Shown: piece by piece, positions 38,778-48,051 of the stretch
Layout of the letters: each line of letters opens with the position of its first letter
How positions within the stretch are numbered: the first letter of the stretch is position 1
Assembly (NCBI RefSeq): GCF_022678645.1
Contig: NZ_JALBWV010000029.1
Coordinates: 1 to 64,000, forward strand
Source of the DNA: Saccharopolyspora soli
GTDB lineage: Bacteria; Actinomycetota; Actinomycetes; Mycobacteriales; Pseudonocardiaceae
DNA: 64,000 nt
Direction: 5' to 3'
Notes under the pieces: generated by a model
The model's database searches: none
Seen by the model: the letters and a program-made list of their open reading frames with translations, nothing else
What the model was told of the DNA's origin: nothing
Made by a program: the position numbers and the translations under genes

Positions 38778-38797
38778 CGAGGACTGAACCACCACCC

Positions 38798-40069
38798 ATG
38801 AGCACGTTCACCGCACCCAAGGGCATCCCGGAGTACTACCCGCCGGAGTCAGCGGATTTCCTGGCGGTCCGCGACGCCCTGACCGAGGCCGCGCGCCGCG
38901 CTGGCTACGGCTACATCGAGCTGCCGCTGTTCGAGGACACCACGCTGTTCGCCCGCGGCGTCGGGGAGTCCACCGACGTCGTCACCAAGGAGATGTACAC
39001 CTTCGCCGACCGCGGCGGCCGGTCCGTGACGCTGCGCCCGGAAGGCACCGCGGGCGTGATGCGCTCGGTCATCGAGCACGGCCTGGACCGGGGCCAACTT
39101 CCCGTGAAGGTGTACTACACGGGCGCGTTCTTCCGCTACGAGCGGCCGCAGGCCGGGCGGTACCGGCAGTTGCAGCAGGTCGGCGTGGAAGCGATCGGCG
39201 TCGACGACCCGGCGCTGGACGCCGAGGTCATCGCGATCGCCGACGAGGGCTATCGGCGGCTGGGGTTGACCGGGCACCGCGTCGAGATCACCTCGCTGGG
39301 CGACAGCACCTGCCGCCCGGCGTACCGGGCGAAGCTCCAGGAGTTCCTGCGCGGCCTGCCGCTGGACGAGGAGACCCGACGTCGCACCGAGCTCAACCCG
39401 CTGCGGGTGCTCGACGACAAGCGCCCCGAAGTGCAGGACCTGGTCGCCGACGCGCCGCTGATGGTGGACCACCTCTCAGCTGAGGCCAAGGAGCACTACG
39501 AGCAGGTCAAGGCATACCTGATCGACCTCGGCGTGGCGTTCGTGGAGAACCCCCGCATGGTGCGCGGCCTGGACTACTACACCAAGACCACCTTCGAGTT
39601 CGTCCACGATGGACTCGGCGCGCAGTCCGGGATCGGCGGCGGTGGTCGCTACGACGGCCTGATGGCCGAGCTCGGCGGCCAGGACCTCTCCGGCATCGGC
39701 TTCGGTCTCGGCGTCGACCGCACGCTGCTGGCCTGCCGGGCCGAAGGGATCGCGGTCGGTGACCAGGCTCGATGCGATGTGTACTGCGTGCCGATGGGCG
39801 AGGCGGCCAAGCGCTGCCTGGTGACGGCGATGGGCGGGCTGCGGGCCGCTGGGATCCGCGTCGACCTGGCCTACGGCGGCAAGGGCCTCAAGGGTGCGAT
39901 GAAGGCCGCCGACCGCTCAGGTGCCCGGTTCGCGCTGGTGCTCGGCGAGCGGGACCTCGAAGCCGGTAGCGCGCAGCTGAAGGAGCTGGCCAGCGGCGAG
40001 CAGCGGGCGGTGTCCTTGGAGACGTTGGTGGACGACGTCCAGGCCGCTGTCGCGGAGCCGCTGAGATGA
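38798..40069 (+). CDS. hisS: Histidyl-tRNA synthetase
   Basis: A protein of 423 residues. Class II core: [14 protein letters not shown], motif 2 [33 protein letters not shown] (histidine loop), GGGGRYDGL and motif 3 [10 protein letters not shown]. The anticodon-binding domain is at about 325-420. The next gene overlaps by 4 bases (ATGA). ATG at 38798 is supported by [15 protein letters not shown], the normal start region. Confidence 0.97.
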   Translation: MSTFTAPKGIPEYYPPESADFLAVRDALTEAARRAGYGYIELPLFEDTTLFARGVGESTDVVTKEMYTFADRGGRSVTLRPEGTAGVMRSVIEHGLDRGQLPVKVYYTGAFFRYERPQAGRYRQLQQVGVEAIGVDDPALDAEVIAIADEGYRRLGLTGHRVEITSLGDSTCRPAYRAKLQEFLRGLPLDEETRRRTELNPLRVLDDKRPEVQDLVADAPLMVDHLSAEAKEHYEQVKAYLIDLGVAFVENPRMVRGLDYYTKTTFEFVHDGLGAQSGIGGGGRYDGLMAELGGQDLSGIGFGLGVDRTLLACRAEGIAVGDQARCDVYCVPMGEAAKRCLVTAMGGLRAAGIRVDLAYGGKGLKGAMKAADRSGARFALVLGERDLEAGSAQLKELASGEQRAVSLETLVDDVQAAVAEPLR

Positions 40070-40704
40070 CCGAAGCCGAGACGATCCCGCTGGATCTGCT
40101 GGATCGCAAGACGATCCGGACCCGCGCCCGCAACGTCGCCATCGCGGCGCTGATCGTCGCGGCGGCGCTCGGCGGCATCGTCAGCCTGTTCGCCGGACCC
40201 ACCGGCTTCGCCATCACCGCGGCGATCGTGGCGATCCCGTTGCTGCTGATGGCTTTCGCCGAGGCGCGCAAGACGATCGCGTTGCGCGGCGGCGAGGTGG
40301 TGGCCCGCGCGCTGGGCAGCCGGGTGGTCGACGTGCGCACGGCGGATCGCCTCGAGTTGTTCGTCACCGATCTGCGCGGCGCGCGGACGGTCAACCTGCT
40401 GGTCGGCGGCCCGCCCAAGGGCAAGGCGATCAGCGTGTCGCTGGCGATGTACGCGGGTACCGGCGGGCGCGAACTCGGGGTGTACGCGCTGCGTCGGTTG
40501 GCGGACACCTTGGCGAGCTCCGAGGACACCCGAGCACTGGTGCTCTCGCAGCTGATCGTGGCCCAACTGCGCTCGGAAGCGCGCGGGGACGCCGCCTCGG
40601 ACCGTCCGCTGTACCGGCTCGCGTCAGTCGCGCCGCCGGGCCGGATGGCGCAGCGGTTGCATTCCGACGCGGTCGCCCGCTTCGTCGCTGCGCTGGATCA
40701 CTGA
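40066..40704 (+). CDS. Conserved membrane protein, unknown
   Basis: A protein of 212 residues. Two hydrophobic helices (about 23-44 and 48-66) followed by a soluble domain of about 140 residues with repeated beta-type segments ([21 protein letters not shown]) resembling small PH-like domains of actinobacterial membrane proteins; that resemblance is only an impression. It is coupled to hisS by an ATGA overlap and its 3' end overlaps the convergent gene by 7 bases. Confidence 0.75.
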   Translation: MTEAETIPLDLLDRKTIRTRARNVAIAALIVAAALGGIVSLFAGPTGFAITAAIVAIPLLLMAFAEARKTIALRGGEVVARALGSRVVDVRTADRLELFVTDLRGARTVNLLVGGPPKGKAISVSLAMYAGTGGRELGVYALRRLADTLASSEDTRALVLSQLIVAQLRSEARGDAASDRPLYRLASVAPPGRMAQRLHSDAVARFVAALDH

Positions 40705-41165
40705 CCCGCGCGGCGACGCCGTTCCGGTAGCCGGTCCACCAGGCGGCCGACGCGCTCGGTGGTGCTTTGGAGCGGACCGATCGCACCAGCGAGCACGCGA
40801 ATCGAGCGGTCCAACGTAGCGGCGCTCTGCGCCAGGCCCTGGATTTCCGGCTCCAGCGCGCGCAGGTCGCAAGCCAGCGCCACGACCTGTTCGTGCAGCG
40901 CGCGGAGTTGGTCCAGGGTCGGGGCGAGGTGCTCGGCGCCGTTGGCGATTTCGTCGAGCGCGTCGCGGGTTTCCGCGAGCGCCGCGAGCGAGTCGGCCGC
41001 TGGCGCGAGCCGGTCGAGGGCCACGACCAGCCGCGGAAGCGCGTGGATCGCGGCGAGCACAGCGCCGGTTTCGCGGATCACCAGGCCCCCGACGAGGGCC
41101 AGACCACCGAGCAACCGACCAGGTACGACGAGAATGCTGCCGACATCGGGTAACGGCATTCGCAT
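40698..41165 (-). CDS. Coiled-coil-rich small protein, unknown
   Basis: A protein of 155 residues. A hydrophobic N-terminal stretch with IxxVPGRLLGGLALVGGLVI is followed by a long, Ala/Leu-rich helical region with heptad-like spacing (about residues 40-150) and a basic C terminus. It could be a membrane-tethered coiled coil. The ATG at 41165 is taken; the frame opens 14 codons further up. No family recognised. Confidence 0.65.
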   Translation of the reverse strand: MRMPLPDVGSILVVPGRLLGGLALVGGLVIRETGAVLAAIHALPRLVVALDRLAPAADSLAALAETRDALDEIANGAEHLAPTLDQLRALHEQVVALACDLRALEPEIQGLAQSAATLDRSIRVLAGAIGPLQSTTERVGRLVDRLPERRRRAGQ

Positions 41166-41207
41166 GGTCGACAGTCTGCTGCACGGCGGCCGGGCCGCAC
41201 AGCCCAA

Positions 41208-42602
41208 TCAGCGACCTGGCTTGCGGTGCGGCGGACGCCTTCGCACCGTCGGCGCTTCCGCGCCGGTGGCGGCTGCCCGGCCGACCAGATCCGCGACCGA
41301 GCTCCCGCTGCGGCGGGTGACCGGTGCGGGCTCCCGAATCGCCACCGCCGCGGCGATCGCGGTGGTGATCGGCACCGCGGCGACCAGACCGATGCTGCCG
41401 ACCAGCGTGCGCACCACTTCCTGCGCCACCGCCTGGGAACTCACGATCTCGCCGACGGTCCGGCCGGAGAGCGTGTAGGCCAGCAGCATCGGCAGCGCCG
41501 CACCCGCGTAGGCCAGGACCAGGGTGTTCACCGCCGAGGACACGTGGTCGCGGCCGATGCGCAGCCCGGCGGAGTACAGCTGCCGCCAGGACAGCGTCGG
41601 GTTGGCCCGGCGCAGCTCCCACACCGCACTGGTCTGGGTCACCGTCACGTCGTCGAGCACACCGAGCGCGCCGATCACGATCCCGGCCAGCAACAGACCG
41701 CGCGCGTCGATGGGGGCACCCAGCACGCCCATCAGGCTGGCGGTGTCCTCGTCCAGTCCGGTCAGGCTGGTGACTGCCGAGAAGATCGTGCTGAGCAGGC
41801 CGATCAGCGCGAGGCTAAGCAGGGTGCCGAGCACCGCCGTCGACGTCCGGGCGGAAAAGCCGTGCGTCAGGTACAGCACCACGAACATGATCAGCCCGGC
41901 GCCCACGACCGCCACCAGCAGCGGGTCCTCGCCCGCGAGGATGGCGGGCAGCACGAAGCCGATCAGCACCACGAGGCTCAGTCCGAGGGCGATCAGCGCG
42001 GTGAAGCCCTGCCAACGACCGAGCACGATCACCGCCGCGGCGAACACCACCGCCAGGACCAGCAGCGGCGTGCCGCGCTGGAAGTCGACGACCTGGTAGG
42101 AGGTCGGGTCGGCGGGGTCGGCGCCGGAGTAGCTGAGCACCACCTGGTCACCGACGGCGAAGCGCGGGCTGCCGGGGTCGGTGGGCACCACCTGCTGGAT
42201 GGTCTGGTCCGGTCGCGGACCGTCCTGCATCCGCACGCCGAGGTGCACGCAGCTGCCTTGCTCGGCGGAGTCCTGGGTGCACGAACCGGCGGCGGCGGAG
42301 ACGACCTCCGCGTTCACCGGGTACTGCCCGAAGCCGAGGTCGGTGCCGGTGCGTTGGTGGTGGCCGAACGGGTAGAGCAGCAGGATGCCGACGATGGCGG
42401 CCAGCGCGAAGGGCACCAGTGCTATCGCGAGTATCCGTTTGACCTGCTTGGACGCCGGTTCCGCCGGGGCGTGCCCGTGTCCGTGTCCGTGTTGCTGGGG
42501 GGCATCCGGGTTCGCCTGGTCCCGGTCCGCTGCCCGGCGGTGGCGAGCTCGGCGGCCGCCTCCGGGTTCCGGAGGTTCGGCGGCGGGAGGGCGGGCGTTC
42601 AC
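41208..42602 (-). CDS. YibE/F-family membrane protein
   Basis: A protein of 464 residues. A His-rich, charged N-terminal tail (HGHGHGHAP) precedes one helix, an external domain, then about seven helices with DDVTVTQTSAVWELRRANPTLSWRQLYSAGLRIGRDHVSSAVNTLVLAYAGAALP, the YibE/F signature. Function is not known; an export or transport role has been suggested for the family. The His cluster might bind metal, but similar tails also occur by low complexity. The gene ends near the start of the coiled-coil protein on the same strand. Confidence 0.85.
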   Translation of the reverse strand: MNARPPAAEPPEPGGGRRARHRRAADRDQANPDAPQQHGHGHGHAPAEPASKQVKRILAIALVPFALAAIVGILLLYPFGHHQRTGTDLGFGQYPVNAEVVSAAAGSCTQDSAEQGSCVHLGVRMQDGPRPDQTIQQVVPTDPGSPRFAVGDQVVLSYSGADPADPTSYQVVDFQRGTPLLVLAVVFAAAVIVLGRWQGFTALIALGLSLVVLIGFVLPAILAGEDPLLVAVVGAGLIMFVVLYLTHGFSARTSTAVLGTLLSLALIGLLSTIFSAVTSLTGLDEDTASLMGVLGAPIDARGLLLAGIVIGALGVLDDVTVTQTSAVWELRRANPTLSWRQLYSAGLRIGRDHVSSAVNTLVLAYAGAALPMLLAYTLSGRTVGEIVSSQAVAQEVVRTLVGSIGLVAAVPITTAIAAAVAIREPAPVTRRSGSSVADLVGRAAATGAEAPTVRRRPPHRKPGR

Positions 42603-42739
42603 CGGGCAATTATGCGGACTGCCCGGTCGGTGACCTCCGGAGAGGTGGCCTGGCGGAACAGCGCCGTCGCGATTCCACGATAGGTGGACATCAGGAAATG
42701 TTGCTCGACACGATCTCGAAACTGTGTTCGAATCGAGTC

Positions 42740-43834
42740 ATGAGATGGGAACGTCAACGGGTGGTGCCTCCGAAAGAGGGCGCGAGTGCCCCGGAGCTTC
42801 CTTTGGGGTTGCCCGAAGGCGCCCCTAGTTCGTCGGAGCAGCGTCCGCGGGCGGGGCTGCGCCTGCCGGAGCCGGTGCCGATCGAGGCGGGCACGGAGGA
42901 GGCGTACGCGATCGAGATCCACGCGAAGTCGGTGCTGAACCGGGTGCCGGGGGAGTCCCAGGTGCCGTTTCGCTGGACGGTGAATCCTTACAGAGGTTGC
43001 ACCCATGCTTGCATTTATTGTTTTGCCCGCCGCACTCACACGTACTTGGACCTGGACGCGGGCCATGACTTCGACAGCAAGATCGTCGTCAAGGTCAACG
43101 CCGGGGCGTTGCTGCGCAAGGAGTTGGCCAGCCCGCGTTGGACCGGTGAACCGATCGCGATGGGCACCAATACCGATCCGTACCAGCGCGCCGAGGGGCG
43201 TTATCGGCTGATGCGGGAGATCATCGCGGCGCTGCGCGATCGCGCCAACCCGTTCTCGATCCTGACCAAGGGGACGCTGATCCTGCGGGACTTGGATCTG
43301 ATTACGGAGGCTGCGCAGCGGGCCAGGGTCTCGGTGGCGGTGTCGGTGGGGTCGGTCAATGAGGGTTTGTGGCGGGCAGTGGAGCCGGGGGCGCCATCGC
43401 CGCTGCGTCGTCTCGACGTTGTGCGGCGGTTTGCCGAGGCGGGCATCGGGTGCTCGGTCTTGATGGCGCCGATCCTGCCCGGACTCAGCGACTCGTCAGC
43501 CGAGATTGATCGTACGGTGGCCGCGATTGCCGAGGCGGGGGCGACGAGTCTGACGCCGATAGTGCTGCATCTGCGTCCGGGTGCGCGCGAGTGGTATCAC
43601 GGGTGGCTGCGCAGTCAGCGGCCCGAACTGCTGCCGTTGTATGAGCGGCTTTACCGCAACGGCGCGTACACCCCGAAGTCGTATCAGCGGGAAGTCGCCA
43701 ACCTGGTGGAGCAGGCCAAGCGTCGTCATGGGTTGGCTCACCCGCAGCGACCGGAGAATTTCCGCGAACAGCAGCATGATCCCCCGCAGTCCGACGCGGA
43801 CCGGGACCGGGAGCGCCAGCTCACTCTGTTGTGA
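42740..43834 (+). CDS. Radical SAM protein, Rv2578c family (intact copy)
   Basis: A protein of 364 residues. The iron-sulfur motif is Cys-x3-Cys-x2-Cys in RGCTHACIYCFARRTH; NPYRGC precedes it, as in the Rv2578c/SplB-like family. MRWERQR at the N terminus is typical. Function is unestablished, though the fold is close to DNA-repair spore photoproduct lyases. Base use is atypical: ATT, TTT, TGT and GTT codons appear, especially from 42985-43035 and in the 3' half. A 3' remnant of a second copy lies at 47031-47578. Position after hisS matches mycobacteria. Confidence 0.9.
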   Translation: MRWERQRVVPPKEGASAPELPLGLPEGAPSSSEQRPRAGLRLPEPVPIEAGTEEAYAIEIHAKSVLNRVPGESQVPFRWTVNPYRGCTHACIYCFARRTHTYLDLDAGHDFDSKIVVKVNAGALLRKELASPRWTGEPIAMGTNTDPYQRAEGRYRLMREIIAALRDRANPFSILTKGTLILRDLDLITEAAQRARVSVAVSVGSVNEGLWRAVEPGAPSPLRRLDVVRRFAEAGIGCSVLMAPILPGLSDSSAEIDRTVAAIAEAGATSLTPIVLHLRPGAREWYHGWLRSQRPELLPLYERLYRNGAYTPKSYQREVANLVEQAKRRHGLAHPQRPENFREQQHDPPQSDADRDRERQLTLL

Positions 43835-43909
43835 CGCGACCGTCGAGGCGCACAACCTCGCCGCCTACAGCGGGAAATCAGAATCCCCAGCGCCCGCCTG
43901 TCTACGTGG

Positions 43910-44107
43910 TCAGCAGGCGTCGAACCGGCCGTCCTTGATTGCGTCGAGGAACGCGAACCACTGCGAAGAGGTCACGGTGACGTATCCAGCAGCGCGGTTC
44001 TTGGTGTCTCAGACACCGACAGCGTCGCTAGTCCCGCCGACCTCAACGCAGGACTGCGAGTTGGTGGAGCGGCTGGACTTGCGCCAGTTCGTGATCTCGA
44101 TCGTCAA
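43910..44107 (-). pseudogene. DUF397 protein gene with in-frame TGA
   Basis: Read on the minus strand from TTG 44107, the frame gives LTIEITNWRKSSRSTNSQ, SCVEVG, then a TGA at 44011-44009 (codon 33), then DTKNRAAGYVTVTSSQWFAFLDAIKDGRF and a terminal stop at 43910. This is the DUF397 pattern, where VRDTK is normal, so the stop most likely replaced CGA by a C-to-T change. DUF397 proteins usually sit beside an XRE regulator; none is seen here. With 65 codons it is close to full family length. Confidence 0.85.
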
Positions 44108-44642
44108 GGCCCCGGTTCCCTTTCCTGCGGTCGTTGCCGCTGTCGGCGATCTGATCTATCCACCCGAGGCACCTTCCAGCACATCGTCTACCGACGCTGG
44201 ACTTCCCGGAACGGACCTCCCCGTCAACTCCTGACGCAGCCGAAGCTGCCGGGGCACTCCAAGCGATGCAGGAAGCCGCCTACACCGAAGCGAGGGCACC
44301 CACACTGGCCGCGGCGGGCGGACCCTGCGGTCGTCGCCGCGCTTCCACGGTGGCTTCGGGTGGACGTTGTCGAACACGAGTTCACCAGGGTTCATGCTGT
44401 TCATGATGGCGCTGAGCTGCCGGTCTATGTCGAGAACAGTGTTGTCGTCGGGCGCAGACTGGAAGGGGGATGGCGTGCAGACCCGCCCCGTCGGCGGTGC
44501 GGACTCTGCCGCTGTGCGAGTCCGCCCGTGGTGATGGGACAAGCTCGCTGCCTAGCTGGCCGACAGGGCCCGATGAGTTTCGCTCTCGCGAGCAGTCTGA
44601 CTTCCAGAGCCGACATTCAGACAAGATCGGAGATCGAATCCC
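44108..44642. other. Degraded intergenic stretch
   Basis: No convincing gene. The minus strand has a short segment (about 44385-44470) with the reading LDIDRQLSAIMNSMNPGEL, which looks protein-like, but its ends are low-complexity, so it may be a fragment. The right end reaches the start of the dihydrofolate-reductase-like pseudogene. Confidence 0.5.
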
Positions 44643-45194
44643 GTGCGCACACTCTTCTCTTACGTGGCGATCAGCCTTGACGGCTACTACGAGGGCCCGA
44701 ACGGCGAGTTCGACTGGCCGAATGTCGACGCGGAGTACTTCGAGTTCGCCAACCAGAGCAACGCTTACATCGACACACTGCTGTTCGGCCGGACTGGATA
44801 CGAGCACATGGCCGCACACTGGCCGAACGCCACCGGGCCCGACCCCGAGATCGTCTAGTTCATGAACAGCGTGGAGAAGGTCGTAGTCTCCTCCACGCTT
44901 GAGAAGGCGGAGTGGAACAACACGACCCTCGTAGGCAGCAACGACGTCGCCACGACCATCAAGGCCCTGAAAGGGCAGCCGGGCAAGGAGATCGCGCTGT
45001 TCGGCAGCGTGACGCTGACCGCGAGCCTGCTCGAACTCGGCCTGATCGACGAGCTGCGCGTGCTCGTGAACCCGCTCATCCTGGGCGAGGGCCGTTCGCT
45101 GTTCTCGACGCTGAACAAGCGCGTCCCGCTCGAACTGTGGCGGACCACGACGTTCCGCTCCGGCAACGTCCTGCTGACCTACCGCCCCGTCTGA
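44643..45194 (+). pseudogene. Dihydrofolate reductase-like (RibD C-terminal) gene with in-frame TAG
   Basis: The single frame encodes a full-length RibD-C/DHFR-family protein: VRTLFSYVAISLDGYYEGP, TLLFGRTGYEHMA, then TAG at 44856-44858 (codon 72), then FMNSVEKVVVSSTL, EIALFGSVTLTASLLELGLID, LVNPLILGEGRSLF and LLTYRPV. Length would be 183 codons, normal for this family of uncharacterised reductases. A sense codon of the xAG type was probably replaced. Readthrough or an internal start at ATG 44862 cannot be excluded, but the NADPH site would be split. The surroundings contain other broken genes. Confidence 0.88.
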
Positions 45195-45888
45195 ATCGCG
45201 CGGACAGGCCCGTCGGCGCAGGGCACGGGTCGCCGTGCGCCGACAGCATCACTGACGGCGACGGCATGGCCGATCGACCTGGGCGAAGTCCCGGTCCAGC
45301 ACGGTCCAAAACTCGGTGGCTTCGTCGGGCATCACCACCTTCTGCACCAGCACCGCGCACGTCCTTGCTTCCGGCGACAACGACGAGCCCGGAAGCTATC
45401 GACGCGGTGATCGAAGCGGCGATGACACGCCGACGACGACACCCCAGATAACGCGTTCGAGCGCCAGGCGAAGTGTCGTCGCTGCGCAGTTGTCGAGCTC
45501 TCGTCCGGAAGTCGACTCGTCTAAGTGCGAAAACGCCACGGGTGTCAAATCTCTTGACGCCTAAGTGTAAAAAAGCACAGGTCAAGAGGGGTGCCAACAA
45601 AGTTGGCTGTACTCGGGGTTTCAAGGCAGTCTTGAAGGTGCCCTTGACTAGTAGCGGCGTCCTGACGAGGTGAAACCGCGCGCGCACCTTCGACGTCCAT
45701 TGTGGATGGTGGGCGGGATTCGACCGCCGTACCTCCTTGCCATTCGGCGCGGGGAGCGACAGTAATCCGCGGCGGTTGTTCCGACCGAAACCGAACTAGA
45801 CGACTGATTCCGACTTGTTTGCCGGTCATCGACGTGGTGCAGGCCGCACGGATCGGCGTTGCGACGTCCGCCCTGTAGCTTCTACTGC
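45195..45888. other. Low-GC degraded region without intact gene
   Basis: About 690 bp. A short minus-strand frame (45249-45332) reads MPDEATEFWTVLDRDF, reminiscent of an integrase N terminus, but it stops after 27 codons. From 45520 to 45660 the DNA is AT-richer and has near-repeats CTAAGTGCGAAAA (45523-45535) and CTAAGTGTAAAAA (45561-45573). These could be remains of a mobile element. No complete frame is supported. Confidence 0.5.
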
Positions 45889-46317
45889 GTGAATCTTGAC
45901 GGTCTACCTAGGGCGGAGTTCGCGTTCCCCGGGCCACTGCGGGATCAGTTGGTGGCCGCGATCCTGTCCGGCGCGAAGACCTCGACCTCTGGACTGGTGC
46001 TGGCGTATCAGCGTGAGAACGAGCCGCTGCCCAGCGTCGGCCAGCAATTGGCGGTGGTGGACTCAGAGGATCGGCGAGTCGCGGCGATCGAGCTGACCGA
46101 GGTGCGGGTGGTCCGGCTCGCCGATGTAGACCTGCAGCACGCCCTGGATGAGGGTGAGGGCGATGAGTCAGTTGCGCAATGGCGGGCCGGGCACGAAAGG
46201 TTCTGGCACAGCGCGGAGGTGCGTGCGGAACTGGGCGACCCTGGTTTCACCGTGAACGATGACACCTTGGTGCTGACCCAGCGCTTTCGGCTTGTGCACA
46301 CTGTGGAAGCCGTGTGA
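45889..46317 (+). CDS. ASCH domain protein
   Basis: A protein of 142 residues. It starts with VNLDGLPRAEFAFPGPLRDQLVAAILSGAKTSTSG, then VGQQLAVVDSEDRRVAAIELTEVRVVRLADV, ending with GDDTLVLTQRF-like DDTLVLTQRFRLV. These are ASCH features: small beta-barrel domains thought to bind RNA; some cleave RNA or remove modified nucleosides. Start at GTG 45889; the frame opens to 45859. It is the only gene in the 43.9-48.1 kb island that looks intact. Confidence 0.82.
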   Translation: MNLDGLPRAEFAFPGPLRDQLVAAILSGAKTSTSGLVLAYQRENEPLPSVGQQLAVVDSEDRRVAAIELTEVRVVRLADVDLQHALDEGEGDESVAQWRAGHERFWHSAEVRAELGDPGFTVNDDTLVLTQRFRLVHTVEAV

Positions 46318-46932
46318 TTCCTTTGTTCGGGAGGTGAACCACTCGTCATACGTAGTTCTGCATTCGCCACAGCGCAGAGCGACTGTTTCGCGGTCGCCGA
46401 TCGGCCACAGTGGACCATCGCAATCAGGGCAAGGCGCAGTTGGTTTCGGTGCCTCGCCAGCCAATCGGCGGGCTTGGGCGTGCAGCTCACGGAGGTCGGC
46501 GGCGAACTCGTCGACCCAATGCCGTCCAGTGCACCAGTAGATGCGCCCGCGCAGGTACCGCGCTTCGCTGGCAATCGTGGCCGTATCGCTCGCCGTAGGT
46601 CGGCGGCTCTTCAGCAACCCATCGAGCGAGCGCGGCCAGGGTGCCGAGGATCGAACGCACGTCGCCGTCGTCGGGGCCGATGGCGTGCGGCAGGCTGCGT
46701 GGATCGAGTGCGGCGATCACGTCGAGCCGGACCGGTGGCCTGCTTCCATAGCCGGGTGAGCGGCGGCCACTGTCGCCACCGCAGTCGAGGGTTGAGCGCG
46801 GCGGCGAACTCCTCGACTTCGCGTAGCCAGCGGCGCACCAGCTCGGCGCACTGGGGGGCAGGCGTAGCTGCCGGGATCGGCGGCGCGTTGGCAGCGTCCG
46901 ATCGTGCACGGCTGGGTGTCGGTGGCGTTCAC
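46318..46932 (-). pseudogene. CxxC zinc-type protein gene broken by about three frameshifts
   Basis: On the minus strand, GTG 46932 follows AGGAGG by seven bases and gives VNATDTQPCTIGRCQRAADPGSYACP. A one-base change in the run of six Cs then continues as CAELVRRWLREVEEFAAAL. A second shift leads to GRRSPGYGSRPPVRLDVIAALDPRS and LAALARWVAEE. A third leads to TASDTATIASEARYLRG, CTGRHWVDEFAADLRELHAQARRL, then CPDCDGPLW and LRCGECRTTYDEW. Together these make one sensible protein with N- and C-terminal cysteine pairs, like small phage or mobile-element proteins of actinobacteria. Sequencing error is possible for a C-run, less so for three shifts. Confidence 0.75.
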
Positions 46933-47030
46933 GCGGTCACCTCCTGTCGGGCGTCGGCTGCGGCGAGACCGAGCATGGCGAGCAGTTGCCCGCAGTCGGC
47001 CGCGTCTCGGGCGCTGCTGGCGACATACAG

Positions 47031-47578
47031 CGCGATCTCGACCTGATCTTGCAGGCCGCCGAGGTGGCGCCGGTGTCGGTGGCGGTGTCCGTCGGGTCGG
47101 TCGACGAACGCCTGTGGCGGGCTGTCGAGCCGGGCGCGCCGTCGCCACGGCGACGGCTGGACGTGGTGCGGCGGTTCGCCGATGCCGGTATCGGCTGCTC
47201 GGTGCTGATGGCCCCGATCCTGCCTGGACTGAGCGACGCGCCGGAGCAGATCGACATGACGGTGCGGGAGTTGGCCCCCAGGCAGGCGCGGCTAACGTCA
47301 CGCCGCTGCGGCTGCACCTGCGGCCCGGCGCGCGCGAGTGGTTCCGGGCCTGGTTGCAGCGTGGGCATCCCGAACTGGTGCCGAGTTACGCCAGGTTGTA
47401 CCGGGAGGGCTCCTACCTGCCGAAGTCGTACCAGCGGGAGGTGCTCGCCCTGGTGGCCGACGCGAAGCGCCGCCACGGCATCGGATCGTCGCGGATGCCG
47501 GAGTTCCGCGACGTATCGGCCGGGGCCGCCCGGTCCGTTGCCGATGGGGAGGGGGTGCGCCAGCTCAGCTTGCTGTGA
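47031..47578 (+). pseudogene. 3' remnant of a second Rv2578c-family radical SAM gene, frameshifted
   Basis: Starting at RDLDLILQAAEV it aligns with codons from about 182 onward of the intact copy at 42740-43834: VSVAVSVGSVDERLWRAVEPGAPSP, RRLDVVRRFADAGIGCSVLM. Near 47285-47300 one frameshift moves to LRLHLRPGAREWF, LPKSYQREVLALVADAKRRHG and the end VRQLSLL. The iron-sulfur cysteine motif and the 5' half are absent. Its GC-rich codons look more like the host genome than the intact copy does. Confidence 0.85.
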
Positions 47579-47616
47579 CCCGGCCGGACCGGGGGTGTGG
47601 AATCCTGGTTCAGGAA

Positions 47617-48051
47617 ATGCACATCATTTTCGATTGGGATAAGACAATGATAAGGAAAACGATTGCTGGTGACTATCGGAACGTGGCGGCTGGTTTCTGG
47701 AATGTAAAAGCGCTGGCGGCGTTGTTCGCAGTTCGGCGAGCGTTCAGAAGGCCATCGATTCCTGGTTACCTTGCGTGCTGCCCGCTCGACGTGCGCCCGG
47801 ATCGGGCTAACTCGCATGGATTAGGCGTGACGGGGGTGGCCCGCCGCCAGGCACGCGGCTACGGCCGCTTTTCACCGCTCCCGCAGCGTGCACCGCCGCA
47901 GGCTCTTCGAGGGTGCCATGCGGGTACACGCCGCACGCCGAGCTGCCTCGGGGGAACAGCACCGACGTGGTGGACATGCCTGGATATCGCGGACCAGGGA
48001 GCCGAGAAGGCGGTTGCTTCCGCCTCGCAAGCCGATCCGCGCACCCGCTAG
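47617..48051 (+). pseudogene. Low-GC HAD-like N-terminal fragment
   Basis: ATG 47617 opens a 144-codon frame. The first 30 codons (MHIIFDWDKTMIRKTIAGD...) are low in GC and include DWDKT, which resembles HAD motif I (DxDx[T/V]). From about 47830 the composition becomes repeat-like and GC-rich, and the rest (RRQARGYGRFSPLP...) looks non-coding. AGGAA sits only two bases before the ATG. I read it as a truncated hydrolase gene or chance frame. Bases 47840-48050 contain a GC-rich structured stretch. Confidence 0.4.

Noticed and set aside
42715-42745. LexA box before the radical SAM gene
   Set aside because: GTTCGAATCGAG has only one half-site; the second half does not match.
45520-45580. Attachment site with CTAAGTG direct repeats
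   Set aside because: No matching second site at the other island edge is visible and no intact integrase is present.
47840-48050. Third copy of the dispersed intergenic repeat
   Set aside because: It shares a few blocks such as GACGTGGTG and GGACC with copy 1, but the arms cannot be aligned with confidence by eye.
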